From positions 80,363,420-80,427,419 of the forward strand of contig CM039463.1 of NCBI GenBank assembly GCA_022414725.1: a DNA stretch of 64,000 nucleotides, written 5' to 3'. The translations under genes and the position numbers were made by a program. Source of the DNA: Microglena sp. YARC. Lineage: Eukaryota > Chlorophyta > Chlorophyceae > Chlamydomonadales > Chlamydomonadaceae. The notes beneath the pieces were generated by a model, which was given only the letters and a program-made list of their open reading frames with translations, had not been told where the DNA came from and did no database searches. Below, piece by piece: positions 1 to 8,810 of this stretch (within the stretch, counting starts at the first letter, position 1; every line of letters begins with the position of its first letter).

Positions 1-25
1 TGTGATTTCATGTGTTACCTTGCAG

Positions 26-76
26 GACAAGCGCACAGCCCTGCATTGGTCTGCATCACGGGGCGACCTTAGCTAG
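26..76 (+). pseudogene. Truncated ankyrin exon copy
   Basis: After a TTGCAG acceptor the sequence reads DKRTALHWSASRGDLS and then hits an in-frame TAG at 74-76. Its first 40-odd bases match the intact exon at 132-230, so this is the acceptor plus exon head, duplicated 106 bp upstream and broken off inside the exon. It is unlikely to be coding. Confidence 0.7.
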
Positions 77-131
77 GGTACCACATGCACAACATTGTAT
101 TGCTAAAATCTTGCATTTCCCTGCCTTGCAG

Positions 132-230
132 GACAAGCGCACAGCCCTGCATTGGTCTGCATCACGGGTTGACCTCAGCTGCATGAATGCTTTGTTGGAT
201 GCTGGAGCTGAGGTGAATGCAATGGACAAT
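132..230 (+). CDS. Ankyrin-repeat exon (one complete repeat)
   Basis: The exon runs from a CCTTGCAG acceptor to a GTAAGG donor and is exactly 99 nt, or 33 codons, in phase 0 at both ends. It encodes one canonical ankyrin repeat: the TALHWSAS helix, then LLDAGAEVNAMDN ending in the beta-hairpin. Ankyrin repeats form stacked helix-turn-helix scaffolds for protein binding. A symmetric exon of this kind can be added or lost without a frameshift. It probably belongs to the same gene as the exons at 2888-2986 and 5317-5409, which share phase 0 and strand; splicing between them is inferred. The 5' part of the gene lies outside the window. The partner and role of the protein cannot be read from one repeat. 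Confidence 0.75.
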
Positions 231-463
231 GTAAGGGTTTGGTGAATGTAATGGACAATGTAAGAATGCGCATACATCTGATTGCATTATGTACTCAGGA
301 GTGTGGTGCAGTAGTGTTTAAACTAACCATGGCTACTCCACCTGCTGTAGATGCTGGATAGGCTGAAGGCTGATAGACCATGTAATCGATTCATTTAAAT
401 AAAAAGTAAGTTAAGAATGTGCATCGTTCCACTGCGCTGTACATATTACACGGCAACCATGGC

Positions 464-514
464 TGCATAAAAGCTTTGTTGGACGCTGGAGCCGAGGTGA
501 ATGCAATGGACAAT
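464..514 (+). pseudogene. Ankyrin exon, 3' half only
   Basis: This stretch encodes CIKALLDAGAEVNAMDN followed by a GTATGT donor-like site, matching the second half of the exon at 132-230. The first half and its acceptor are missing, replaced by a dispersed repeat. It is an exon relic. Confidence 0.6.
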
Positions 515-544
515 GTATGTAAGAATGTATGTATGTGTATGTAT

Positions 545-660
545 GTGACAGTCCAGGGGTAGGCCAAATAGGCTAAAGGGACTTGCCCAACTGTGATAGG
601 AAGGGCCAAAAAGAAAAAGCATCCATCTGATTGCATTCTGCACTCAGGAGTGTAGAGCAG
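545..660 (+). repeat. Dispersed element I, copy 1
   Basis: The element begins at GTCCAGGGGTAGGCC, continues through GGCTAAAGGGACTTGCCCAA and GGAAGGGC, and ends in the motif ATTGCATTCTGCACTCAGGAG. Further copies lie at 718-800, 3786-3836 (reversed), 48270-48330 (reversed) and 55826-55905. The 19-bp satellite at 14243-15200 sits inside another copy. Confidence 0.7.
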
Positions 661-717
661 AAGTGCTTGTAGTGTTTATTCTGACGATTGTGAGAGTGCA
701 TGTTGGTATGTATGTAT

Positions 718-800
718 GTTGTAGTCCAGGGGTAGGCCAAATAGGCTAAAGAGACTTACCCAACCGTGATAGGAAGGGCTTAAAAAGAAAAAGCATCCGT
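718..800 (+). repeat. Dispersed element I, copy 2
   Basis: Same order of motifs as the copy at 545-660 (GTCCAGGGGTAGGCC, then GGACTTACCCAACC). It runs straight into the 53-bp tandem array that follows. Confidence 0.7.
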
Positions 801-1370
801 CTGATTGCATTAAGCACTCAGGAGTGCACTGCAGTAATGTATGTACAACTCATGTGATTGCATTAAGCACTAAGGAGTGCACTGCAGTAGTGTATGTACA
901 ACTCATGTGATTGCATTAAGCACTCAGGAGTGCACTGCAGTAGTGTATGTACAACTCATGTGATTGCATTAAGCACTAAGGAGTGCACTGCAGTAGTGTA
1001 TGTACAACTCATGTGATTGCATTAAGCACTGAGGAGTGCACTGCAGTAGTGTATGTACAACTCATGTGATTGCATTAAGCACTGAGGAGTGCACTGCAGT
1101 AGTGTATGTACAACTCATGTGATTGCATTAAGCACTAAGGAGTGCACTGCAGTAGTGTATGTACTACTCATGTGATTGCATTAAGCACTAAGGAGTGCAC
1201 TGCAGTAGTGTATGTACTACTCATGTGATTGCATTAAGCACTAAGGAGTGCACTGCAGTAGTGTATGTACTACTCATGTGATTGCATTAAGCACTAAGGA
1301 GTGCACTGCAGTAGTGTATGTACAACTCATGTGATTTCATTATGCACTCGGTAGTGTAGTGCAGTAATTT
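801..1370 (+). repeat. 53-bp tandem repeat, about 10.7 copies
   Basis: Unit motif ATTGCATTAAGCACTAAGGA, then GTGCACTGCAGTAGTGTATG. Successive copies are exactly 53 bp apart (for example 841 to 894). Copies differ at a few sites, CTCAGGAG/CTAAGGAG/CTGAGGAG and TACAACTC/TACTACTC. The array grows from the tail motif of element I. There are no unique spacers, so it is a minisatellite in an ankyrin-gene intron. Confidence 0.9.
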
Positions 1371-1644
1371 TTATGCTACTAACCATTTTTACTCCACCTG
1401 CAGATGGTGAGAAGCCAGAATACAGGGATATTGTTTTCCGTAATACATTCCGATCGGTATACGAGACCCTGTTTTGGCCAAAATTGCTGGAATAAGAAAC
1501 CTAAAAAAAAGTTTTTTTTTTATACTGAAATTGACTAAAATGACCTAAATCGACCGAAATCGGAATACGGATCCTGTTTTGGGAGGGGGGAAAAGGAGAA
1601 GAAAAAGGAATAATATTTCCTCTTTTTAATTTGAAAAGAAATCC

Positions 1645-1815
1645 CTGCCCAGAAGGCTGGTAGACCATGTAAATAATATCAATTTAGTCCCCTCATTATA
1701 GCAGCAATTTGGGCCATAACGGGGTCAAAAGTAGCGATCGCTATACATAGAGGGGAAAACAATCACTGCTGTGAGCAGCCAGAAGGCTGGTAGACCATGT
1801 AATCAATTTGATTCA
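1645..1815 (+). repeat. Hairpin repeat pair (CAGAAGGCTGGTAGACCATG)
   Basis: Two copies of an AGAAGGCTGGTAGACCATGTAA motif (about 1650 and 1790) flank a palindromic element. Related copies with the hairpin CAGCCTGAAGGCTG are at about 355-385, 13020-13300 (three) and 49098-49115. It is a short dispersed repeat family. The rest of 1377-2380 shows no gene, only AT-rich and A-rich sequence. Confidence 0.6.
1713..1778. repeat. Palindromic element with TAGCGATCGCTA core, copy 1
   Basis: AACGGGGTCAAAA (1718-1730) is followed by the perfect 12-bp palindrome TAGCGATCGCTA (1732-1743), then TA.ATAG and AATCACTGCT. A second copy with the same order lies at 63165-63235, at the other end of the window. Confidence 0.65.
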
Positions 1816-2415
1816 ATTAAAAGTAAGAATGTGCATTGTTCCACCGCGCTGTTCATATTTGTGCTGTTGATTGCTTAGATGCTTAGATGGAAGCCTGAGC
1901 CAACATGGATGCTGGGGATGATGGATGAATGATTATCATTGCACCACACTGAAAAAGGTAGCAAAAATAAAATGAGGGCCCAGACCCCTCGCCCCCCCCC
2001 CACACACACACCACACCTAAATGAGGTGCTCAGAATGACCTGAAAAGTAGCTTTTAATATCGCCTAAATACATGTCATTACAGCCCTATTGTCAGAAAAA
2101 AATAATCGGCGTGACTGAAACATTTGAGTCTTGGGCTACTCCTGCACCACATTCCAAATTATTGCATGTTTGCATGCATGCTGGTGTGAAATGTGCATTT
2201 GTATTCATGCGGGCACGCTTTGTTGAAAGCTGGAACCAACTTGGATTCTGAGGACTGTGTAATAATTTATATCATTGCACAACATTCAAAATGATTTTTG
2301 TATGCATGCATACATGCATTGGCATTACTTTTGGTGGTGCATTTGTGTTGGTGAGGGATTGGCGTCGGCGGGGTGTGTGAGTTGTGTGTGTGTGTGCGTG
2401 TGGCGTATGGGGAGG

Positions 2416-2418
<3 letters not shown>

Positions 2419-2451
<33 letters not shown>
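2419..2451 (+). repeat. 33-base G run
   Basis: Uninterrupted G tract in the intron before the first truncated ankyrin exon copy, next to (GT)n. The length may be an assembly estimate, because such runs are hard to sequence. Confidence 0.8.
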
Positions 2452-2453
<2 letters not shown>

Positions 2454-2506
2454 ACCACTTGCACAATATATATTTACTGAACTCTTGTACTGTTCCAACC
2501 TTGCAG

Positions 2507-2580
2507 GTCCTGGGCACCCCTCTGCATTGGGCTGCATCAGAGGGCCACCTTGATTGCATAAACACCTTGGTGTATGCCGT
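2507..2580 (+). pseudogene. Truncated ankyrin exon copy
   Basis: A CCAACCTTGCAG acceptor is followed by VLGTPLHWAASEGHLD and CINTLVYA, then the exon dissolves into (GT)n. It is the same exon as 2888-2986, cut after about 73 nt, without a donor. Confidence 0.75.
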
Positions 2581-2700
2581 AGCCGCGTGTGTGTGTGTGT
2601 GTGGTGTGTGTGTGTGGTGTGGTGGTGGTGGTGGGGAGGGGGCAGGAACCACTTCTACAAGGCGTGATTACTAAACACGTGTACTGTTCCAACCTTGCAG

Positions 2701-2778
2701 GTCCTGGGCACACCCCTTCACTATGCTGCATCAGAGGGCCACCTTGATTGCATTAACACCTTGGTGTATGCCGGAGCC
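2701..2778 (+). pseudogene. Truncated ankyrin exon copy
   Basis: A second upstream copy of the exon head, 187 bp before the intact one. It reads VLGTPLHYAASEGHLD...VYAGA and is then replaced by (GT)n and (GGT)n. The acceptor and about 60 bp of intron before it are copied too. Confidence 0.8.
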
Positions 2779-2887
2779 GTGTGTGTGTGTGTGTGTGTGT
2801 GTGTGGTGGTGGTGGTGGTGGGGAGGGGGCAGGAACCACTTGTACAAGACGTGATTACTAAACACGTGTACTGTTCCAACCTTGCAG

Positions 2888-2986
2888 GTCCTAGGCACAC
2901 CCCTTCACTATGCTGCATCAGAGGGCCACCTTGATTGCATTAACACCTTGGTGTATGCCGGAGCTGATGTGGATGCAAGAAACAAA
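2888..2986 (+). CDS. Ankyrin-repeat exon (one complete repeat)
   Basis: This exon is 99 nt, 33 codons and phase 0 at both borders, between CCTTGCAG and GTAAGA. It encodes a full ankyrin repeat with the hallmark GTPLHYAASEGHLDCINTLV helices and the AGADVDARNK loop. It is the third and only complete member of a head-to-tail series (2507, 2701, 2888) in which the earlier two lost their 3' halves to microsatellites. With the exons at 132-230 and 5317-5409 it suggests a multi-exon ankyrin protein transcribed rightwards. Donor and acceptor match consensus, so it is likely used; RNA data would decide. Confidence 0.8.
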
Positions 2987-3011
2987 GTAAGAATGTGTTT
3001 CAACTATCAGT

Positions 3012-3725
3012 ACACTGTATTCCAACATGGTCATCGCTTGTGGCTGGGGTTGGGCGGGGATAGGGTTGAGGGTTGGGTTGAGGGTTGAGGGTGGGGCGGG
3101 AAAGGGTTGAGGGTTGGGGATGAGGGTTGGGGGCGGGGATGGGCCGAGGATTGGGGGTTAGGGGTGAGGGTGTGGGATGGGGTAGGGGGTGGGCAAACAG
3201 CAGGAGCATGCGCTCGTCAGAATGTAACGGAGCCTGTGGTGGCCTTTGGCCGTTACACTGTATTCCAACATGGTCATCGCTTGTGGCTGGGGTTGGGCGG
3301 GGATGGGGTTGAGGTTGAGGTTTGGGGGTGGGGTGGGAAAGGGTTGAGGGTTGGGGGCGGGATCGGGGTCAAGTATTGGGGGTGAGGGGTTAGGGGTGGG
3401 ATGGGGTAGGTGGGGGTCAAACAGCAGGGAGCATGCGCTCGACAGAATGTAATGGAGCCTGTGGTGGCCTTTGGTCGTTACACTGTATTCCAACATGGTC
3501 ATCGCTTGTGGCTGGGGTTGGGCGGGGATGGGGTTGAGGGTTGGGGGTGGGGTGGGAAAGGGTTGAGGGTTGGGGGCGGGATCGGGGTCAAGTATTGGAG
3601 GTGAGGGGTTAGGGGTGGGATGGGGTAGGTGGGGGGTCAAACAGCAGGGAGCATGCGCTCGTCAGAATGTAATGGAGCCTGTGGTGGCCTTTGGTCGTTA
3701 CACTGTATTCCAACAGGACCATGGC
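3012..3725 (+). repeat. G-rich 224-244-bp tandem repeat, 3 copies
   Basis: Units start at CACTGTATTCCAACATGG at 3012, 3256 and 3480; a fourth start is at 3704. Each holds a run of GGGTTGAGGGTTGGGG-type sequence, followed by CAGCAGGAGCATGCGCTC and GGAGCCTGTGGTGGCC. The G-rich strand has many closely spaced G3-G5 tracts and could form G-quadruplexes. It lies in an ankyrin-gene intron. Confidence 0.85.
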
Positions 3726-3785
3726 TAGTAAAAGTTTCAAATGTCTCGTCAGGTTAATCCATACACATTTCTTGATTTTTCGAAG

Positions 3786-3836
3786 TTGGGCAAGTTACTT
3801 TAGCCTAGTAGGCTACCCCACCCTGGACTGGAACAT
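3786..3836 (-). repeat. Dispersed element I, reversed copy
   Basis: GTTGGGCAAGTTACTTTAGC, then CCCTGGACTG, is the reverse complement of the core of element I at 545-660. It is followed by (CA)n. Confidence 0.55.
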
Positions 3837-3879
3837 TCATATGCACACACACACACACACACACGCACTGCATACATGA

Positions 3880-3990
3880 TTGTGTGCTTGTTGATGTAAA
3901 GTGTACTTCTATAGGGTTTAGGGTTGGGTTTGTTTTTTCATGCGTGCATCAAGTTCTTCACACCGCAATCCTCATGTTGGTGCAGTAGGC
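3880..3990 (+). repeat. Dispersed element L, with TTTAGGG-like insert
   Basis: The motif TGTTGATGTAAAGTGTACTT, then CATGCGTGCATCAAGTTCTTC and CCTCATGTTG, recurs at 4552-4640 and, reversed, at 14140-14220, 18060-18130, 18665-18760 and 18875-18975. This copy carries AGGGTTTAGGGTTGGGTTT, two telomere-like units, which is too short to be a telomere. Confidence 0.55.
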
Positions 3991-4061
3991 TACACCTGGA
4001 CTACCTGGACTATAACTAACTACTCCTGGACACCTACACCTGTACTGTAACTAACGTACAT

Positions 4062-4197
4062 GCATACATACATACATACATACATACATACATACATACA
4101 TACATACATACATACATACATACATACATACATACATACATACATACATACATACATACATACATACATACATACATACATACATACATACATACAT

Positions 4198-4228
<31 letters not shown>

Positions 4229-4546
4229 TACATACATACATACATACACACATACATACATACATACATACATACATACATACATACATACATACATACA
4301 TACATACATACATACATACATACATACATACATACATACATACATACATACATACATACATACATACATACATACATACATACATACATACATACACACA
4401 AACATACATACATACATACATACATACATACATACATACATACATACATACATACATACATACATACATACATACATACATACATACACACATACATACA
4501 TACATACATACATACACACACACATACATACATACATACATACATA
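4062..4546 (+). repeat. (TACA)n microsatellite, about 485 bp
   Basis: Nearly pure TACA repeats, about 120 units, with short CACA interruptions near 4213, 4393 and 4513. All six-frame openness across it is a consequence of the repeat. Confidence 0.97.
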
Positions 4547-4549
4547 CAT

Positions 4550-5316
4550 GATCTTGTGGATGTTGATGTGAAGTGTACTTCTATATTCATGTATGCATCG
4601 CTTCACAAAGTGATCCTCATGTTGCACCACTTACACAAATGATTTGCAAGTACACCCTCCTTTCAGTCTTGAAAATATGGTAGTGCAGAGGGAGAAGACA
4701 GCTTGTTTGTGGCATGCGTGGCTGCATTCCTTGCACTGCATCTTTTGTGGATGTGCAATTGTTTGGGGGGCTTGCAGTAACACTTTTACGTTTATAGTGT
4801 AAGGTTAGGGTGCTGTGTTGTGTTGTTACGTGATATGATGTGGCGTGTTGGGTTGGGTTGGGTTGAGGGTTGGTGCCTTGGTGGGTTCATGGCATGGCGT
4901 GGCGTGTTGTGGAGGCTTTGTGTAAATGTATTGTTTGTTTGTGTGCGTCTATGAATACTATGTGCACATGTGTGATACCTTCAGTCATGTGGTTCAAATG
5001 AATCTTCACATACCCGACATACCTGTTCATTATCATAGAAACAGCATTCCCAACACTGCTTTCTTTTCTTTTTGGCTACGAGCAGCAGCTTCTAGTAAGC
5101 TCCCCTGACTGTCTATTCTACCAAACCTAGTGTAATCTAGTGGACCTTGAAGCTGACACAATCAGCTGCTCATAACTGCTGAAATAGTTTGTTGCAGAAC
5201 AGTGGCTGGCTCAGGGAGCTGCCTAGAAGCTGCGCATAAAAGAAAAGCCCTGATCCCCAAGACCCATCATCACCAATGCTGACCTTGATTGCTAAATATG
5301 CCTTGCCACACCGCAG
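4550..5316 (+). repeat. Left arm of inverted paralogous segment
   Basis: Together with the exon at 5317-5409, this segment matches the reverse complement of 13382-14225. Shared landmarks in order: element L, the GCAGTAACACTTTTA region, GATACCTTCAGTCATGT, TCATAGAAACA, element E, GACCTTGATTGCTA, and the acceptor of the last ankyrin exon. The copies diverge by substitutions and small indels, so this is an old duplication. Confidence 0.7.
5062..5256 (+). mobile_element. MITE-like element E, copy 1
   Basis: The left end is TTTTGGCTACGAGCAGCAGC, then TTCTAGTAAGCTCCCCTGAC. The right end is its inverted form, CAGGGAGCTGCCTAGAAGCT, then GCATAAAAGAAAAG. The long imperfect terminal inverted repeats, about 195-bp length and lack of coding sequence fit a non-autonomous DNA transposon. 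Other copies: 6001-6204, 8667-8810, 13527-13735, 25577-25735 and 58541-58715. Confidence 0.65.
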
Positions 5317-5409
5317 GATGGTAAAACTCCCCTGGATTTGTTCTTGGAGGGTGGACACAATGGACCAGACCGTATCAAGGTCTTGCTTGTGAACTCTCGT
5401 GAACATTAA
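5317..5409 (+). CDS. Last exon of the ankyrin gene
   Basis: After a GCCACACCGCAG acceptor the frame reads DGKTPLDLFLEGGHNGPDRI, then KVLLVNSREH and TAA at 5407-5409. DGKTPLDLF is the start of a final, slightly divergent ankyrin repeat; the C-terminal tail is short. Phase 0 at the start agrees with the upstream ankyrin exons, so all can join in frame. The exon and its intron are duplicated in inverted orientation at 13382-13459, where the protein has changed (DGRTPLDVAVARG). Retention of ankyrin signatures in both copies despite DNA divergence suggests coding constraint, at least in the past. Confidence 0.7.
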   Translation, partial: DGKTPLDLFLEGGHNGPDRIKVLLVNSREH

Positions 5410-5411
5410 GT

Positions 5412-5612
5412 ACTGTCCAGGGTACTTCAGGAAGACCCCCGGCTCTGCTGCCTGAGACGCAACCATTTGTAAAGCCTGTGTCCTGCGACGCAACAGATCC
5501 TTTCTTCTGGTCAACGGACCCTCCCCACGTTGCGTCGCAGGACGCAACAAACCCTTCGAGGTTGTGTCTGCGAAGGAGGACACGCAGCGTCCTGAACAAC
5601 CCTGGTCCTGTC
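5412..5612 (+). repeat. Dispersed repeat G, copy 1
   Basis: GTCCAGGGTACTTCAGGAAG, then TGCTGCCTGAGACGCAACCA, GACGCAACGGACCCT-like sequence and AGGACACGCAGCGTCCTGAA. A second copy is at 7517-7700. GACGCAAC/GTTGCGTC forms inverted repeats within it. Confidence 0.7.
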
Positions 5613-5722
5613 CGCTCCACTCGTGCCATCTGCAGCTGCGATTCTACTTCAGGGGGTCATCGGACCATGTCGAACAGACCGTGGGTGACCATGATAAGGA
5701 TATCACCTGCATGGGGACAATA

Positions 5723-5880
5723 TGTGTGGGTGGGTGGGTGGGTGGGTGGGTGTGGGGTGTGTGGGGGTGGGTGGGGGTGTGTGGTGGGGGTGTGTGGGGG
5801 TGTGTGGGTGGGGGTGGGTGGTGTGGGGGTGGGTGGGTGGGTGTGGGGTGTGTGGGGGGGCCTGGGTGGAGAGGGGTGGA
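5723..5880 (+). repeat. GGGTG/GTGG low-complexity tract
   Basis: Nearly pure GGTGGGTG and GTGTGGGG. It shows no coding content. Confidence 0.9.
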
Positions 5881-6000
5881 GTGTGTGCCATCTGCAGCTG
5901 CACTTCTACTTTTGGGGTTCATCTTTTATTTGGCTTGCTTGAAAGGGTAACAAAGGGGTACCAAAAGGTTATGGGTGTCCATTTGTCCAAGGGTTCATAC

Positions 6001-6204
6001 TTTTCCTTTTCAGCTACGAGCAGCAGCTTCTAGGCAGATCCCTGGGCTCTCTCTTCAACCAAACCTTAAGCAACCTAAGAACCTGGAAGCTGAAACCTGG
6101 AAGCTTTGCAGTGCTACTGGAATCTTTGAGTCTGGCCCAATCAGCCCCAGTGGCAGTCTTGGGGAGCTGCATAGAAGCTGGTGCTGGTAGCCAAAAATAA
6201 AAAC
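6001..6204 (+). mobile_element. MITE-like element E, copy 2
   Basis: The left end CTTTTCAGCTACGAGCAGCA, then GCTTCTAGGCAGATCCC, and the inverted right end GGGGAGCTGCATAGAAGCTG, then TAGCCAAAAATAAAA, bound about 200 bp without a gene. CTTTTCAG is a good splice-acceptor consensus, a property shared by most copies. Confidence 0.65.
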
Positions 6205-6484
6205 AGTGGAAAATGGCCCCTACATTTTTAGTGTGTGCCCAGCAGTCCTTGCTGCACTGCTGCAGATTGCTGGACGGAGATCTAAGGCTTATTACATTAC
6301 ACTAAGTTGTCATCAACAGGCCATTGTTGACCCAAGACAAGCCCGCTCCACAACCTACGGGAGGGGTCTTCCGACTTATCCTCAAAGTTAGATCAGCAAT
6401 ATTGCAGCAAGCAAGCATTTTTTCGAGCACTAATTCCTTTATCCATGTATTTGTAGGGAACGGCAACAAACTGCATAATATGAT

Positions 6485-6565
6485 TTTGTATACAAATGGT
6501 AACTTTAGCCTAGTCAGACTGGCGGCATCATATGATCACATGATATAATATGATGTCATATTGCT
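6485..6565 (+). repeat. ATCATATGAT palindrome element, copy 1
   Basis: GGTAACTTTAGCCTAGTCAG, then ACTGGCGGCATCATATGAT and ATGATGTCATAT. It matches copies at 47439-47545 (reversed) and 49918-50045. Confidence 0.5.
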
Positions 6566-6575
6566 GTTCCGAGGA

Positions 6576-6664
6576 GGGGGGGGGGGGGGGGGGGGGGCAA
6601 GAATAAAGTTGGCAGACCGCATATTTGGAAGTTGTTATTTTCACCCCTGACCCCCCCCCCCCCC

Positions 6665-6696
<32 letters not shown>

Positions 6697-7060
6697 CACA
6701 CACACACACAAATACCTTGAGGCTTCATATCTGGACACCCGAACTGTATTACATAGTGAAAGGGGGTTCATGAGCATCATCTCGTCAAGGCCTTTCCAAC
6801 CATACGACACAAATAAAAATATCAAGTCTGGACAAAGTTATTCAGTTTTTAGCATTTTTACAACTCCCTTGGGCGCTCAGTAGTCCGCGCCCTTGGAGGA
6901 GATCACCCAGGTATGAAAATGACTGAAGGCGTTAGTTATCTGTCTATCTATCATTATCATGGCTTAATTGATTCAAATTGCATTCTGGATCCTGAGGGTC
7001 TGCTCGGTTGTGGTGTGGGTGGGTGAGGGGGTGATGTGTGTGTGGGGGGGGGCTCGACAT
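6576..7060 (-). mobile_element. Element A, old truncated copy
   Basis: Read in reverse, this matches the right half of element A: the GGGGGGCAAGAATAAAGTTGG terminal repeat, poly(C)-(CA)n, the GGGCGCTCAGTAGTCCGCGC block, ATGACTGAAGGCGT, GGTCTGCTCGG and GGGGGCTCGAC. It is more diverged than the four copies at 28-40 kb and lacks the other half. Confidence 0.7.
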
Positions 7061-7194
7061 GTTTTATTTGGCTACTTGGCTCCTCCAGACAATCATCTTA
7101 TTATATTAAGTAGCATGGCCGTGATATGGTTTAGCCCTCTTGGCCCAGGCAGTTAGGCTTTTGGTTTTCAGGGTTTCAGATCTCGATTTTTTCG

Positions 7195-7432
7195 TGACCT
7201 GTCACTGACGTGGCCACGGGGGTGGTCCTCCCGTCGGTACGACGGGCTCAGATGCTAGTCATATATATAATAGCGCTCTGTGCAGGGTTTGGCGCGTGCC
7301 CAGCGCGTGTTCGGCCCCTTTTTCTTAGGGCTCTGCCAAGCTGTCGCCGGATTGGATCTCAATATCTTGCTGACCTGTCGCCCAGGTGACCACGGGGGCA
7401 CCGTCGGTACGACGGGCTCAATGCTAGTATAT
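7195..7432 (+). repeat. SINE-like tail pair (GTACGACGGGCTC)
   Basis: Two related segments, each GACCTGTC...GTGACCACGGGGG...CGTCGGTACGACGGGCTCA followed by ATGCTAGT and TATATA, end at about 7260 and 7432. The GTACGACGGGCTC tail also ends the tRNA-headed element at 50517-50695. This may be a SINE family; the heads here are not recognisable as tRNA. Confidence 0.4.
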
Positions 7433-7516
7433 ATATGTAATTCTTCAAAGTTGGGGAAAATCTTTTGGCCTGATTGGCTAACCCAGGAAGCATGGACTTA
7501 AGCATATGCATACCAG

Positions 7517-7700
7517 ATTGCCAGGGTAATTTAGGAGGACCCCTAGCTGTGCTGCCTGAGACGCGACCAATTGTATTGCTGTGCTGCCTGAGACGCAACC
7601 AATTGTATAGCTGTGCTGCCTGAGACGCAACCAATTATGTAGCTTGCATCATGCGACGCAACGGACCCTTGCATCTGCGACGGAGGACACAGCGCCCTGA
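7517..7700 (+). repeat. Dispersed repeat G, copy 2, with internal triplication
   Basis: Matches 5412-5612. The segment TGTGCTGCCTGAGACGCAAC is present three times in tandem (about 34-bp period, 7548-7640), against once in the other copy. Confidence 0.7.
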
Positions 7701-7900
7701 ACATCCCTGGCATGTATGGCATGTAGTATGTAGTATGTACATCCCTGTACATGCATGTAGTATGTACCTGTGTGTACATGTACATGTACCTGTGTGTGCA
7801 TGTAGTATGTACCTGTGTGTGTACATGTCCCTGTACATGCATGTAGTATGTACATCCCTGGCATGTATGGCATGTAGTATGTACTACATACTACTTTAAC
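7700..7900 (+). repeat. CATGTAGTATGTAC minisatellite
   Basis: Irregular tandem copies of GCATGTAGTATGTAC with ACATGTACATGTAC palindromic runs. It shows no gene. Confidence 0.8.
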
Positions 7901-8001
7901 TTGGTTATATGACTTCACCATGTTATGTAGTTTTCTGCAGACGTCACTGTCGGTGCATCTGTTTACAGAAGATAACAATAGTCGCATAGCTGGCAAAGCC
8001 G

Positions 8002-8411
8002 CCTGTCGGCAGACGGCACGTGCCCATGATGGGACTCGCTTAGACATGTGCGTACTCTGCCTACTCTAGAGATCACATAAAGTCAGACTATAACATACCG
8101 GTATTATGGCTGCTCGCTGTGTTCGGCAATTGGGACAGCGCACATATCTACGGTAGAGTTTCGTGTTAGGTTGTAGAGACTGCAGGCTTGAACTCGGCTT
8201 ACAAAGAAGATATATCTATATAGTGGTAATCGCAGTAGGGCGATAGATAAAGGAGTGCAGATCAGTACAGCCTAGTACTACATTGTGGTGCACGGGCCAT
8301 AGCTGGCCACGGCACTGGGCGGCAGGCGGCACATGCCTTGGAGGGGACTTAGACCTGTGCGCTCTTTGCCTACTCTAGATAGAGATGATGTATAAGTCAT
8401 ACTATAACATA
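8002..8411 (+). repeat. Pair of about 95-bp repeats, 310 bp apart
   Basis: The block GGCAC(G/A)TGCC...GGGACTT/CGCTTAGAC.TGTGCG, then TGCCTACTCTAGA, AAGTCA.ACTATAACATA occurs at about 8015-8098 and 8325-8411. The sequence between has no gene signal. From 8411 to 8660 I see only three short copies of GTAGCAATCCAATCC. Confidence 0.6.
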
Positions 8412-8666
8412 AAGTCTCCGTCAGAGACCCACTCTGGCACTCTTTGAGGAGGAAATCCTTCTTGTAGAAAGAAGACTGGCATATTCACAATATATTCGTG
8501 TACTTGGGACTTGGAATTGGCCCAGACTAGAGTAGGCCGAGACCCATGTAACAATCCAATCCAATCCTTGGAATTAGAATTAAAAAACGGTGAGCAGTCC
8601 AGCGTTTGCTGAAAATCCATGTAGCAATCCAATCCGATACATGGCTATGTAGCAATCCAATCCGGT

Positions 8667-8810
8667 ACAAGCATAGGTTTTCTTTTTAGCTTCTATGCAG
8701 CTCCTTGACCCAGCAACTGGGCCAAGCCCCGAGATTCCAACAGTGCTGAAAAGGTGATTGTGTCAGCTTCCATATGCACTGCGCAGATTTAGTTTGGCTG
8801 GTAGCAAGCC
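8667..8810 (+). mobile_element. MITE-like element E, copy 3
   Basis: CTTTTTAGCTTCTATGCAGC, then the internal block CAACTGGGCCAAGCCCC and GTCAGCTTCCA match the internal block of the copy at 58571-58715. The right terminal repeat is poorly preserved. After it, 8850-8945 is GGTG-rich. From 8945 to 10009 no gene, LTR or repeat is evident beyond a C run at 9786-9801. Confidence 0.5.

Noticed and set aside
801..1370. Regular 53-bp array as a CRISPR
   Set aside because: Units abut with no unique spacers, the DNA is eukaryotic, and no cas gene is present. The same applies to the 36-bp array at 57745-58570.
2267..2674. Gly-rich and Pro-rich frames around the ankyrin exon copies
   Set aside because: They read through poly(G) and (GT)n; only the ankyrin part of one frame has protein-like sequence.
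3905..3925. Telomere (TTTAGGG)n, also near 51877, 53517 and 63975
   Set aside because: Only two units at each place, inside unique or repeat DNA. They are interstitial telomere-like sequence at most.
4020..4630. Long overlapping open frames (Cys-Met-Tyr-Val and His-Thr-Tyr-Ile repeats) on both strands
   Set aside because: Pure consequence of the (TACA)n microsatellite, which lacks stops in several frames.
5170..5629. Minus-strand frames opposite the last ankyrin exon
   Set aside because: The ankyrin signature and acceptor are on the plus strand, and the minus frames cross element E and repeat G.
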